Both the position numbers and the translations under genes were made by a program. The notes beneath the pieces are model-generated. The model saw nothing but the letters and a program-made list of their open reading frames with translations. It searched no databases and was not told the origin of the DNA. Shown here one piece after another: positions 29,826-41,000 of a DNA stretch of 64,000 nucleotides. The DNA comes from Saccharothrix longispora. Its GTDB lineage: Bacteria > Actinomycetota > Actinomycetes > Mycobacteriales > Pseudonocardiaceae. The stretch spans positions 186,001 to 250,000 of the forward strand of contig NZ_NSDM01000002.1 of the NCBI RefSeq assembly GCF_030852425.1, given 5' to 3'. The stretch's first letter is position 1. Every line of letters starts with the position of its first letter.

Positions 29826-32065
29826 CGCTGCCCCTCCCCCGCGGGGAACTGGCGGCGGATCACCGAGTCCAGCACCCGGTCGGGCAGCACGCGGGCTGCC
29901 ACCGAGGCGGTCCAGGAGTCGGACCCGACCCGGTAGCGGGTGCGGGGTCGGCGGGCGGTCATGGCGTGGGCGACGGCGGCGGCGACGGCCTCGGGGCGGG
30001 TGCGGCTGCTCCGGGCGCGCTCCTCGTTGGCGGCCACGAACGCCTCGAACCGGGCCCGGTACAGCGCGGCGACCTCGGCGGGCGCCTTGTCGAGCACGTC
30101 GTGGGCGGTGCCGGCCACCTTGGACCAGATGGGGGTCATGACGGCGCCGGGTTCCAGGACCGACACGCTGACCGACAGCGGGGCCAGTTCGCGGCGCAGC
30201 GCGTCGGAGACGCCCTCCTTGGCGAACTGGGACGCGGCGTAGGGGCCCAGGAACGGGGCGGCGACCCGGCCGATGCCGGAGCTGACGTTGACGATGCGCC
30301 CGGCCGGCCCCGCGGGCGCGCCCGGGGTCCTGGTGCGCAGCAGCGGCAGGAACTCCTGGGTCACCGCGACCGCGCCGACCAGGTTGACCTCCAGCTCGGC
30401 GCGCAGCTCGTCGAGCGGCACGCACTCCAGGGGCGCGGACACGCAGATGCCCGCGTTGTTCACCAGGCCGACCAGCCCGGTCCCGCCGGTCTCCCGGCGG
30501 ACCCGGACGCCGGCGGTGGCCACCGAGTCCTCGCGGGTCACGTCCAGCACCAGCGGCCGGATCGCCGGGTGGGCCCCGGCGAGCCGGTCCGCCGCCGTGT
30601 CGGAGCGCACCCCCGCGTACACGGTGAACCCGGCGCGGGCCAGGCCCAGGGCGGTGGCTTCGCCCAGCCCCGACGAGGCCCCGGTGACCACGATCGCGCC
30701 CCTGCCTCCACTCTTCGCCATCGTCGGCCTTTCGTTCCGGCGCCGGGCGGGCCCCGGCGGTGGTTGGAGAGCGGACCGCAGGGCGTGCACCGCGCGGTCG
30801 GCGAGCCGCCCGGCCCGCCGGCGGTCGACGGCGTCGGCGACGTGGGTGAAGTTCCAGTGCAGCGCCGAGTGGCTGGTGGTGACCGCGGCGACGAGGTAGC
30901 CGCTGACCGAGATGCCCGCGACGAACTGTGCCCCGGACAGCGCGCACACCCCGGTGCGGTCGGGGAAGTCGACGCGGCCGACGTTGGACAGGCACACGTT
31001 GCCCGGTCCGGACCGGTCGATCATCGCGACCACCCGGGCGCTGCCGCCGACCGAGCGGGGCGAGATGAACCGCAGCAGGGAGACCAGCGCGAGGTGGTGG
31101 TGGTAGCGCCTGCGGCGGCGCAGGTCCCGCTGGGCACCGCGGGCGGTGGCCCAGAGGTCGTCCGGCTCGACCCGCACGTGCGAGGGGACGGTGGCCACGT
31201 AGGCGCCCGCGTCCCGGGGGTCGACCGGCGGGACGAGGTCGGCACGGAAGTCCACGGGGGACCCGATGGTGACCGGCCGCGGGGTCCCCGCGCCGTCCTC
31301 CCCCGCCACGGCGAGGGCCATGGCGGCGGTGAGCGCGGCGTGCACGGTCACGCCCTCGGCACCGCACCGGTCGACCAACCGGGTCAGGGTCGCGGGGTCG
31401 AGTTCGCGGTGCAGCAGCCGGGTACGCCGCCCGTCCGGCGGCACCGGGGTGCTCGGCTCCAGCCGCCGGGGGCGCGCTGTCGCCGCGGCGACCTGGTCGG
31501 CCAGGGTGAGCGCGACCAGGTGGGCGACCCGGGGCAGGCCGTTGAGCCGTGCCGGCAGCAGCTCCTCCGGCGGTGGCAGCGGTGCACGTGGCGGGGTGTC
31601 CGAGGGGTCGGCGGCCTGCTCCACCAGCTCGCGCAGGAGTGCGAGGGCGGTGGTGCCGTCGGCGATGACGTGGGAGGCGGTCAGCAGCACGTCGTGCCCG
31701 TCCGTGCCGTGTCCGATGTGGACCACCCTGATCAGCGGGCCGGTGCGCCAGTCCAGCGGGGTGGCCAGTTCGACCTCGTCGACCTCGTGCTCCCACTGGT
31801 CGGGGCGGGTGGCCTCGACGGCGCGGACGGGGACGCGGGGACGCGCAGCCGGGACGAAGCACGGCTCGGGGTCTGCGGCGACGGCCACCCGCAGCAGCGG
31901 GTGCCGCCGGACCAGGGTCTCGGCGGCCCGCTCCAGGTCGGCGGTCGTGCAGGGGCCGGTCACCCGGACCCGCGCGACGACGTTGAGCGCGGAGAGCTGG
32001 TCGCACACCCAGTACCAGCGCTCCATCGGGCTCAGCGACCTGCGGACCTCGCCGACGGCGTTCAC
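29822..32065 (-). CDS. PapA-like acyltransferase fused to an SDR lacking the catalytic Lys
   Basis: One open frame of 747 residues. Residues 1-440 are a condensation-superfamily acyltransferase of the PapA/wax-ester type, with HVIADGT as the HxxxDG motif; such enzymes esterify a carrier-bound or CoA acyl group onto an alcohol. Residues 449-747 are a classical [11 protein letters not shown] cofactor loop, LVNNAG, NVSSG. Its YxxxK motif reads Y609-A-A-S-Q613, so the catalytic Lys is Gln. There is no stop between the parts, but ATG at 30721 (M449) has GAAAGG 7 nt upstream, so the SDR may also be made alone. GTG start overlaps the PKS/NRPS stop (GTGA). Whether it is a true fusion or a lost stop cannot be settled by reading. 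Confidence 0.8.
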   Translation of the reverse strand: MNAVGEVRRSLSPMERWYWVCDQLSALNVVARVRVTGPCTTADLERAAETLVRRHPLLRVAVAADPEPCFVPAARPRVPVRAVEATRPDQWEHEVDEVELATPLDWRTGPLIRVVHIGHGTDGHDVLLTASHVIADGTTALALLRELVEQAADPSDTPPRAPLPPPEELLPARLNGLPRVAHLVALTLADQVAAATARPRRLEPSTPVPPDGRRTRLLHRELDPATLTRLVDRCGAEGVTVHAALTAAMALAVAGEDGAGTPRPVTIGSPVDFRADLVPPVDPRDAGAYVATVPSHVRVEPDDLWATARGAQRDLRRRRRYHHHLALVSLLRFISPRSVGGSARVVAMIDRSGPGNVCLSNVGRVDFPDRTGVCALSGAQFVAGISVSGYLVAAVTTSHSALHWNFTHVADAVDRRRAGRLADRAVHALRSALQPPPGPARRRNERPTMAKSGGRGAIVVTGASSGLGEATALGLARAGFTVYAGVRSDTAADRLAGAHPAIRPLVLDVTREDSVATAGVRVRRETGGTGLVGLVNNAGICVSAPLECVPLDELRAELEVNLVGAVAVTQEFLPLLRTRTPGAPAGPAGRIVNVSSGIGRVAAPFLGPYAASQFAKEGVSDALRRELAPLSVSVSVLEPGAVMTPIWSKVAGTAHDVLDKAPAEVAALYRARFEAFVAANEERARSSRTRPEAVAAAVAHAMTARRPRTRYRVGSDSWTASVAARVLPDRVLDSVIRRQFPAGEGQR

Positions 32066-35000
32066 CGGACCACCCCCGCGCCCGCGGAGGCGCGGCGCGG
32101 GTCCTCGGCGCGGTCCAGTCCTTCGCCGAGGGCGGCGGCGACGGCGTGGACGTGCGGCGGGGTCATCATCGACAGGTGGTTGCCGGGGACCTCCACCTCC
32201 TCCACGGGGTGGTCGGCCCGCTGCCGCCAGCCGTTGCCGGGATCGGCGAACAGGCCGCCGACCGCGCGGTGGGCGATGGCGAGGTTGGCGGGCAGCTCCT
32301 CGGCGGCGCGCAGCAGGCGCAGCGGGCGGCGCACGCGCCGGGGTCGGTGGTCGAGCACCGCCCGGTAGTTGGCCCGGAAGACCCCGTAGAGCCTGCGCAG
32401 CAGCTGCGGCGAGCCGTCCTCGGGCAGGATGCCCAGCGCCACGCACCGGGCCAGGCCCTCCTCGAAGAGCCGCTCGGGGTCCTCCCCGACCAGGTCCGGC
32501 TCGCCGGCCAGGTCGCCCCCGCCGGTCGAGTACCACAGCAGCTCGCGGAAGAAGAACTCGACGAGCTGCCGCTCCGGCACGTGCGGACGGGCACCCTCGC
32601 CCAAGGCGACGGTGTCCAGCAGGGTCGCGGTGGGCACCCGCGCCGGGCCGAGCGCCTCGGCGATCCCCAGTGCGACGTAGCCGCCGAAGGACCAGCCCGC
32701 GACGTGGACGGGACCGTGCGGGTGGACGCGGCGGATCGCGCGGGTGTAGGCGTCGACCAGCGCGGGCAGCGAGGTCAGCGGCTCGGTGCCGGGGTCGGCG
32801 CCTGCGGCCTGGAGGCCGTACACCCGCCGGTCGCCGGGCAGGTGCGCGACCAGCTCGCGGTAGCACAGCACGTTGCCGCCGATCGGGTGCACCAGGAACA
32901 ACGGCGTCCCGTGCCCGCCCTCGCGCAGGGGCACCACGGGGTCGAAGGCCGGTCGGCGGGCGTCGTGGGTCCGGATGAGCCCGGCCAGCTCCCGCGCGGT
33001 GGGCGCGGCGAGGAAGGTCTGCAACGGCAGGTCCACCCCCCACCGCCGGGCGATGGTCATCGCGGCGCGGGTGGCGCCGATGGAGGTGCCACCCGCGTCG
33101 AAGAAGCCGGTGTCGACGTCCAGGCGGTCCACGTGGGCGAACTCGGCCAGCAGCCCGGCCACGGCCTCCTCCAGCTCGTCGCCGGGGGCGGCCGGGGCGG
33201 GCGCGCGGGTGGCCAGGGCCCGCAGGGCGTCGTCGTCGCGCTTGCCGCTGGGGGTCAGCGGGATCGCCTCGACCCAGTGGTAGCGCGAGGGCACCATGTG
33301 CGGCGGCAGGTCCTCGCCCAGCCGCGCCCGCAGCGCCGCGACGTCGGCCCGGTCCGGGTCGCCGACCAGGAACGCCTCCAGCACCGCGTCCCCGGCACCG
33401 AGGTCGCGGGCCACCACCGCCGCCTGCTCCAGCCCGGGGTGCTCCCCGGCCAGCCGCAGCACCGCCAGCTCCACCTCGGCGCACTCGACGCGGTAGCCGC
33501 GCACCTTGACCTGCCCGTCGGCGCGACCCAGGCACACGATCCCCCCGTCGGGGAGCACGAGCCCGATGTCGCCGGTGCGGTAGCGCAGCCGCCCCGAGGG
33601 AGCCGGGACGAACCGCTCGGCGGTCAGGCCCGGTCGGTTCTCGTACCCCCGGGCCAGGCACGGGCCCTCGACGTAGATCTCCCCCGCCACCCCCGGCGGC
33701 ACCGGGCGCAGCCGGTCGTCGAGCAGGCTGACCCCGACCCCGGGGATCGCGGTGCCCACGGGTGGCAGCGGCGGGTGGTCGCCCCCGGCGGGCAGCTCGT
33801 GGGCCAGCACCACGTGGGTCTCGGTCGGACCGTACTGGTTCTCCAGCACCGCGGCCGGGTTGGCCGCGCACAGCGCGCGGATCTCGGGGCTGACGCGCAA
33901 CTGCTCCCCGGAGGAGATGATGGAGCGCAGCGAGCCCGGGTAGGCGCCGGTGGTGGCGGCGGCCTCGGCCAGCGCCTGGAGGGCCACGTAGGGCAGGTGG
34001 ACCCGCTCGATCCCGCTGTCGCGGATCAGCCGCAGCACGGCGGGCATGTCCTGCCGCAGGCCGTCGGCGGGCACGCGCAGGGTGCCGCCCCCGCACAGGG
34101 TGGAGAAGATCTCCTGGAAGGAGACGTCGAAGCTCAGCGGCGCGAACTGCAACGTGGTCGGCGCCCGACCGCCCGACCCCGTCCAGCCGGTGCCGCGCCG
34201 GTTCTGCCACTCGACGAGGTTCGCGAGTGCCCGGTGGGGCATGGCCACGCCCTTGGGCTCGCCGGTGGAGCCGGAGGTGAACAGCACGTAGGCGATGTCC
34301 TCGGGGTGCGGTCGCGGCAGCGGCACGGGGTCGCCGGCGGGCGGTGCCAGCAGTTCGGCGGGGTCGAGCACGGCCGCGCCGTCGAGCGCGGCGCGCACGT
34401 CCGGGTCCGCGACGACCCGCCACGGCGCGGCGATGTCCGCCATGGCGCGGACGCGCGCCGGCGGGTAGTCGGGGTCCAGCGGCACCACGGCCGCCCCGGC
34501 GCGCATGACGCCCAGCACGACCGCCACCAGCTCGACACCGCGGCGCATCCGCACCGCCACGCGGGCCTCGCGGGGCATCCCCAGGTGCAGGAGCCGCCGG
34601 GCGACGGCGTCGGCGGCGTCGGTGAGCGTGCGGTAGTCCCAGCGGTCGGTGTCGCCCGCGACGGCGGTGGTGGTCGGGTGCAGGGCGGCGGCGTGGGCGA
34701 CCGCCTCGGTCACGTCGCGGCGCCGGACGGCGGCCAGGTCGATCCCGGCATCGGGACGCCGGACGACCTCGGCCAGGACGCCGACGAGGAGCCTGCCGAA
34801 CTCGGCGCACTGCTCGCCGGTGAGCGCGTCGCCGCCGGAGCTCAGCCGCAGGGTCAGCCTGCCGTCGCGCGGGTCCACGACCGCGGTGGTGAGCAGGGCG
34901 AAGTCGGTCTCCTCGCGCACGGTCACGTCCACCAGCTCCGCGGCCGGGGACAGCGGGTCGTCCCCGCGCAGCGCCTCGACGAGGGTGTGGTGGTTGACGA

Positions 35001-38000
35001 AGTTGAACGCGGTCTCGAACACCGGCCCGCCCCGCTCCTCCTGGAGGGTGCTCAGCGGCAGGCGCCGGTGCGGGTAGGACTCGCGCTCCCAGCGCAGCAC
35101 GTGGTCGACGGCCTCGCGCCAGGTGCCCGGCCCGGCGCCCAGTCGCACCGGGACGGTGTTGAGGAACAGCCCCGCGCACAGCTCGGCCCCCGCGCGCTCG
35201 GGCCGGGTGTGGGTGACGCAGCCCGTGGTGACGTCCTCGACGCCGGTCATGGCCCGCAGCGCCAGGCAGTGGGCTGCCAGCAGCAGCGACTTGAGCGGCA
35301 CACCGCGGCGGCGGGCGAAGTCCTTGGCGCAGGCGTCCAGCCAGGCCGGCAGCGCCAGGGTGCGCTCACCCCGGCCGGGCGAGGCCACGTGCGCCCGCAC
35401 CGACTCGACGGCCGTGGGCCGGGAGCCCTCCAGCACCCGTGCCCAGTGACGGCGGGCGGCCTGGTCGTGGCGGGCGTCGTGCTCGGCGCGCACCTGCTCG
35501 GCGAGCAGCAGCGTCGAGCCGGGGGCCCGTTCGGCGGGGGCGCGGCCCGCCACCAGGGCCAGGTGGTCCTCCAGCAGCTCGCCGACCAGGGCGGCCACGC
35601 TCCAGCCGTCGAGGATCGCGTGGTGGAAGGCGAACACCAGGTCCACCTCCCCGGAGCCGTCCCCGCGGACGAACACGCGGAGGCGGTGCAGGGGCGCGGC
35701 GCGGGCGGGCTCGTCGTCCGGCAGCGGGTAGTCGGCGTGGTGCAGGGCGGCCATGTGGGCCTCGACCTCCCGCTCCAGCGCGTCGGCGTCGGCGGGACCG
35801 CGCACCACCTCCACCGGGTCGTGCGCCTCGGCGAGGACGAGCTGGAGCGGGGTGGAGCGGCCGGTGAGGTCGAACGTCGAGCGCAGCGCGGGGTGGCGGC
35901 GCACCAGCTCCCGGGCGGCGTGCCGGAAGGCGACCTCGTCCCAGGGCACGCGCAGCCGGTAGCGGAAGACGTCCTTGTAGAGCGGTGAACCGGCGCGCCG
36001 GCGGCTGTGGAACAGCATGCCCAGCTGGAGCCGGGTGGCGGGGAAGGCGTCCTCCACGCCGTGCAGGCCCGCCCGGTCGATCAGCGGCACCAGCTCGAAC
36101 GGCTCGGTGACCGCGGTCTTCCGCGCGGGGACGGGCGGTCCCGCGTCCAGGTGGGCGGCGAGCGCGGCGACGGTGGGGTGGGCGTGGAACCGGTCGAGGT
36201 CGAGGGGCAGGCCGCGCTTCTCGGCCTCGGTGCGCATGCGCAGCACGAGGATGGAGTCGCCGCCGACGGTGAAGAAGTCGTCGTGCACGCCGAAGGCGTC
36301 GGTGCCCAGCACCTCGCGCCAGACCTCGGCCAGGGTCTCCTCCAGCGGGGTACCGGGGCGGTCGGAGCCGCGCTCGCGGCGGCCCAGGGCGGCCAGCGCC
36401 CGGCGGTCGACCTTGCCGCCCGCGGTCAGCGGCAGCCGGTCCACCCGGACGAACTCGGAGGGCACCATGTACCCCGGCAGCCGCCGGACCAGCGAGTCCC
36501 TCACCGTGCGCACCAGGTCCGGCTCGTCGGCGCCGCCGGGGACGAGGTAGGCGACCAGCCGGGTGCCCGAGCCGGTGTCCTCGGGGACGACCGCGGCGGC
36601 CGACACCCCGGGGCAGCGGGTCAGGGCGGCCTCGACCTCGCCGGGGGCGACCCGGTTGCCGCGGACCTTGACCTGGTCGTCGAGCCTGCCCAGGTACTCC
36701 ACGGTGCCGTCCGCCAGCCAGCGGGCCAGGTCCCCGGTGCGGTAGCGGCGGCGTTCGGGGATCGACTCGTCCACCACGAACGCCTCGGCCGTGAGCGCGG
36801 GTTTCCCCAGGTAGCCGCGGGCGAGGGCGACCCCGGCGATGTTCAGCTCGCCGGGCGCGCCGATCGGGCAGCGGCGGCCGGCGGCGTCGAGGACCATCAG
36901 CGCGGTGTTGTCGACGGGCCGGCCGATGGGCACCCGAGTCAGCGGGCCGGAGCCCGGCACGTCGTAGTAGGACACGTCCACGGTGGCCTCGGTGGGCCCG
37001 TACAGGTTGGCCAGCCGCACCTCCCGGTTGCCCGCGGCGGCGAGAACCGCGCCGAACCGCTCCGCCAGGGCCGGGGTCAGCGCCTCGCCGCTGGCGAAGA
37101 CCTGCCTCAGGGTGCGCACCCCGGCGGCGGCGCGCGGGTCGGCCTCCAGGTGGTCGAGGAAGGGCCCGAGCATGGAGGGCACGAAGTGCACGACTGTGGC
37201 GCCGTGGCGCTCGATCGCGGCGGCCAACTCGCGCGGGTCGCGCTCGGCGCCCGCCGGGAGCACCGCCACCGCCGCGCCCGCGTGCGCCCACCACAGCAGC
37301 TCCCACACCGAGACGTCGAACGTGGTGGGGGTCTTGTGCAGGACGACGTCGTCGGGCCCCAGCGGGTAGCGGCGCTGCATCCAGGCCAGGCGGTTGACGA
37401 CCGAGCGGTGCTCGACCATCACGCCCTTGGGGACCCCGGTGGAGCCGGAGGTGTAGATGACGTAGGCCAGGTCGCCGGGTCGGGTGGTGGCCGGGACCGG
37501 TGCGGCGGTGCCGTCCCCCGGCTCGTCCCCGGGGTCGTCCCCCAGGTCCACCGCGAGGGACGGAACGCCGAGGTCGCCGAGGTCGGAGTCGGCGATGGCG
37601 AGCCGGGCACCGCAGTCGGCCAGGACCGTCCGCACGCGCTCGGCCGGGTGGCCGGGGTCGATCGGCACGTAGGCCCCGCCCGCCGCGTGCACCGCGTGCA
37701 CCGCGACCAGGAATCGAGGGGACCGCGGCAGCAGCACCGGCACGCACTCCTCGGGGCGCAGGCCCTGCGCGCGCAGCTGCCCGGCCAGCCGGGCCACGTG
37801 CCGGTGGAACCGCTCGTAGGTGAGCGCACCGGTGGTCCCGTCCGGGGCCGACCAGGTCACGGCCCGCCGCTCGGGGGTGCGCCCCGCCTGCTCGGCGAAC
37901 AGCCGGTCCAGGGTGGCGGTCTCGTCGAAGCCCCGTCCCGCGGGGCGCTCGAAGGCGTCGAGGCGGGCGGACTCGTCCGGGCCGAGGACGGGCAGCACGC

Positions 38001-41000
38001 CCAGGGGCGCGGTCGGGTCGTCCAGTCCCGCCCGGAGCAGGCGGGCGACGTGCCCCATCGCGGCGTCGAGGGACAGGTCGTCGCCGAAGACGTCGTCGGC
38101 GTAGAAGACGTCCAGGTGCAGGGAGCCGTCGGACCGGTCCTCGCGGGCGACGATGTTGACCGCGTCGAGGGCGTAGCCGGAGGCGAGCACGGTCAGCTCG
38201 ACGTCCTCGCCCGGACCGCCCTCGGGAGCGGTGATGTAGGAGTAGGTGACGTCGAACAGGTCCCGGGCCGGGTGGCCCGCCGCGCGCAGGGCGGTGCGCA
38301 GGTCGCCGAGCGCGAACCGCTGGTGGGTCAGCAGCTCGCCGACCCCGGCCGCCACCCGGTCCGCCAGTTCCAGCAGCGTGCCCCCCTCGTCGACAGGCAC
38401 GTGCAGCGGCAGGACGTTGGCGACGTGCGACATGGTGGCCCGCTCGACCGGGGTGCGGCGGTTGAGCAGCGGGACGCCCAGCACGACGTCCCCCTCGCGG
38501 TGGAGGCGGCGCAGGTAGGCGGCCACGGCGGCGGTGGTCACCGAGAACACCGAGTGCCCGGTGGCCCGGATGCGGTCGACGAGGGCGGCGTCCACGCGGG
38601 TGGAGTGGCGCAGGCGGCGGTGGGTGCCCACGGTCGCGGTGCGGGCGAACAGGGCAGGGGTCAGGGGGGCCATCGCGGCGACCAGGGCGTCCCGGTCGGC
38701 GTCGTGGTCGGGCAGGTTCCGGTACCGCGCCTCGGCCGTCACCGCCTCCAGGCAGCTGGGTGCCGGGTGCGCCGCGGTCGGGAGCGCCCCGGCGCGGCAG
38801 GAGTCGGCGACCTCCCCGAGCGCCACGTTGATGCCCCAGGCGTCGGCCACGACGTGGTGGAACCGGGTGTAGACGACCAGGGAGGCGTCGTCGTCGACCA
38901 GGACCGCCGTGCGCACCAGCGGCCCGTCCAGGGGCATGGGGGTGTCGGTGGCCCGCTCGATCCACCGCAGGCACGCCGCGACGGGGTCGGGCTCGGCTCG
39001 GAAGTCGACCACCTCGACCTCGGGGTGGTCGGGCCGCACGCGCTGCCGCCACTCGTCGCCGTGGACCCCCAGCCGGAGCCGCATCGCGTCGTGGCGCAGG
39101 GCGGTGCGCCGGATGGCGGTCCGCACCCGCTCGACGTCGGTGGTGCCGCGCAGGCGCAGGTAGCCACTGGGCTGGGACAGGGGCAGGTCGGGGTAGGCGA
39201 GGGCGACGCCCACGATGTCGCGCTGGTAGTGGCTCAGCGGGTGCCACTCCCCGGTCGTCCGCGGTGGGTGCTCCCCGGTCGGGTCGGGCGCTATCGGGTC
39301 GGGCGCTATCGGGTCGGGGGTGATCGGGTCGGGGGCGTGCCCGATGGTCGCGGTCGGGTCGGGCGGTTCGGGGACCGGTGCCGCCGGGGTCACGAGGGTC
39401 AACAGGTGCTCGGTCAGCGCCGCCGGGGTCTTGTGGTCGATCACGACGTTGGTGGGCACCGGCAGGCCGGTGACCTGGCGGAGCCGGTTGCGGAAGTCCA
39501 CCCCGCCGAGGGAGTCGAACCCCATGTGCTTGAAGCGCGCGTCGGGGTCGATCGCCTCGGCCGAGTCGTGGCCCAGCACGGCGGCGGCGACGGAGCGGAC
39601 CAGGTCGGTCAGCGCAGCGCGGCGCTCGGCCTCCGGCAGGCTCGCCAGGTCACCGGCGCGGGACCGCTCCCGCGGGGCGGGGGCCGAGGCGGCGCGGCGG
39701 GGCGACCGGACCGGGCCGCCGAGAACGGTGGGCCGGCCCTCCGCGGTCCCGGCACGCGGGTCGAGTCGCGCCGGGACCAGCAGTCCCCGGCCGCTGTCGA
39801 GGGCGGCGTCGAACAGGGCCAGGCCCTCGGCGGCGGACATGGCGGTGAAGCCGGTGCGGCGCAGTCGGGCGAGGTCGCGGTCGTCGAGGTGGCCCGTCAT
39901 GCCGGAGCGGTCCGCCCACAGGCCCCAGGCCAGGGAGGTCGCGGGCAGGCCGCGGTGGCGGCGGTGCTCGGCCAGCGCGTCGAGGAAGGTGTTGGCCGCC
40001 GCGTAGTTGGCCTGCCCGGGGGTGCCCAGCACGCCGGCCGCCGAGGAGCACAGCACGAAGGCGGCCAGGTCCAGGTGGGCGGTGGCCTCGTGCAGGTGCC
40101 AGGCCGCGTCGAGCTTGGGCCGCAGCACGCGGTCCACCCGCTGCGGGGTCAGCGCGGTGAACACCGCGTCGTCCAGCACGCCGGCGGCGTGGACGACGGC
40201 GGTGAGCGGGTGCGACGCGGGAACCCGGGCCGACAGGGCGGTCACCGCCCGCGGGTCGGCGGTGTCGCAGGCCACGACCAGGGGCTCCGCGCCGAGAGCG
40301 CGCAACTCCTCCGCCAGCGCCCGCGCGGCGGGGGTGTCCGGTCCGCCGCGCGAGGCCAGCAGCAGGTGCCGCACGCCGCGGGTGGTGACCAGGTGGCGGG
40401 CGAGCACGCCGCCGAGGACGCCCGTGCCGCCGGTGATCAGCACGGTGCCGTCGGGGTCGAGGGGACGCGGCAGGGTGAGGACCAGCTTGCCGGTGTGCCG
40501 GGCTTGGGCGAGGGTCCTGAGCGCGTCGGGGGCCTGCCGCACGTCGCGCACCGACACCGGCAGCGGGCGCAGCGCGCGCCGCTCGAACAGCGCGCCCAGC
40601 TCGGCCAGAGCGGCCCCGGTCTCCTCCGGCCCGACCGCGGTCAGGTCGAAGTGCCGGTACCGCACGCCGGGGCGGGTCCGCGCGATCCCCTCGGGATCGC
40701 GCGGGTCGGTCTTGCCCAGCTCGACGAAGTGGCCGCCGCGCGGCAGCAGGTCGAGCGAGGCGTCGACGAACTCGTGGGCGAGGGAGTTGAGCACCACGTC
40801 CACGCCCGCGCCCCCGGTGGCCGCCAGGAAGCGGTCGCGGAAGTCGAGGGTGCGCGAACTCGCGATGTGGTCCTCGGGCAGGCCGGCGGCCCGCAGCACG
40901 GCCTGCTTGGCGGGGCCTGCGGTGGCGAACACCTCGGCACCGAGGTGGCGGGCGAGCTGGATGGCGGCCATGCCGACCCCGCCGGTGCCCGCGTGCACCA

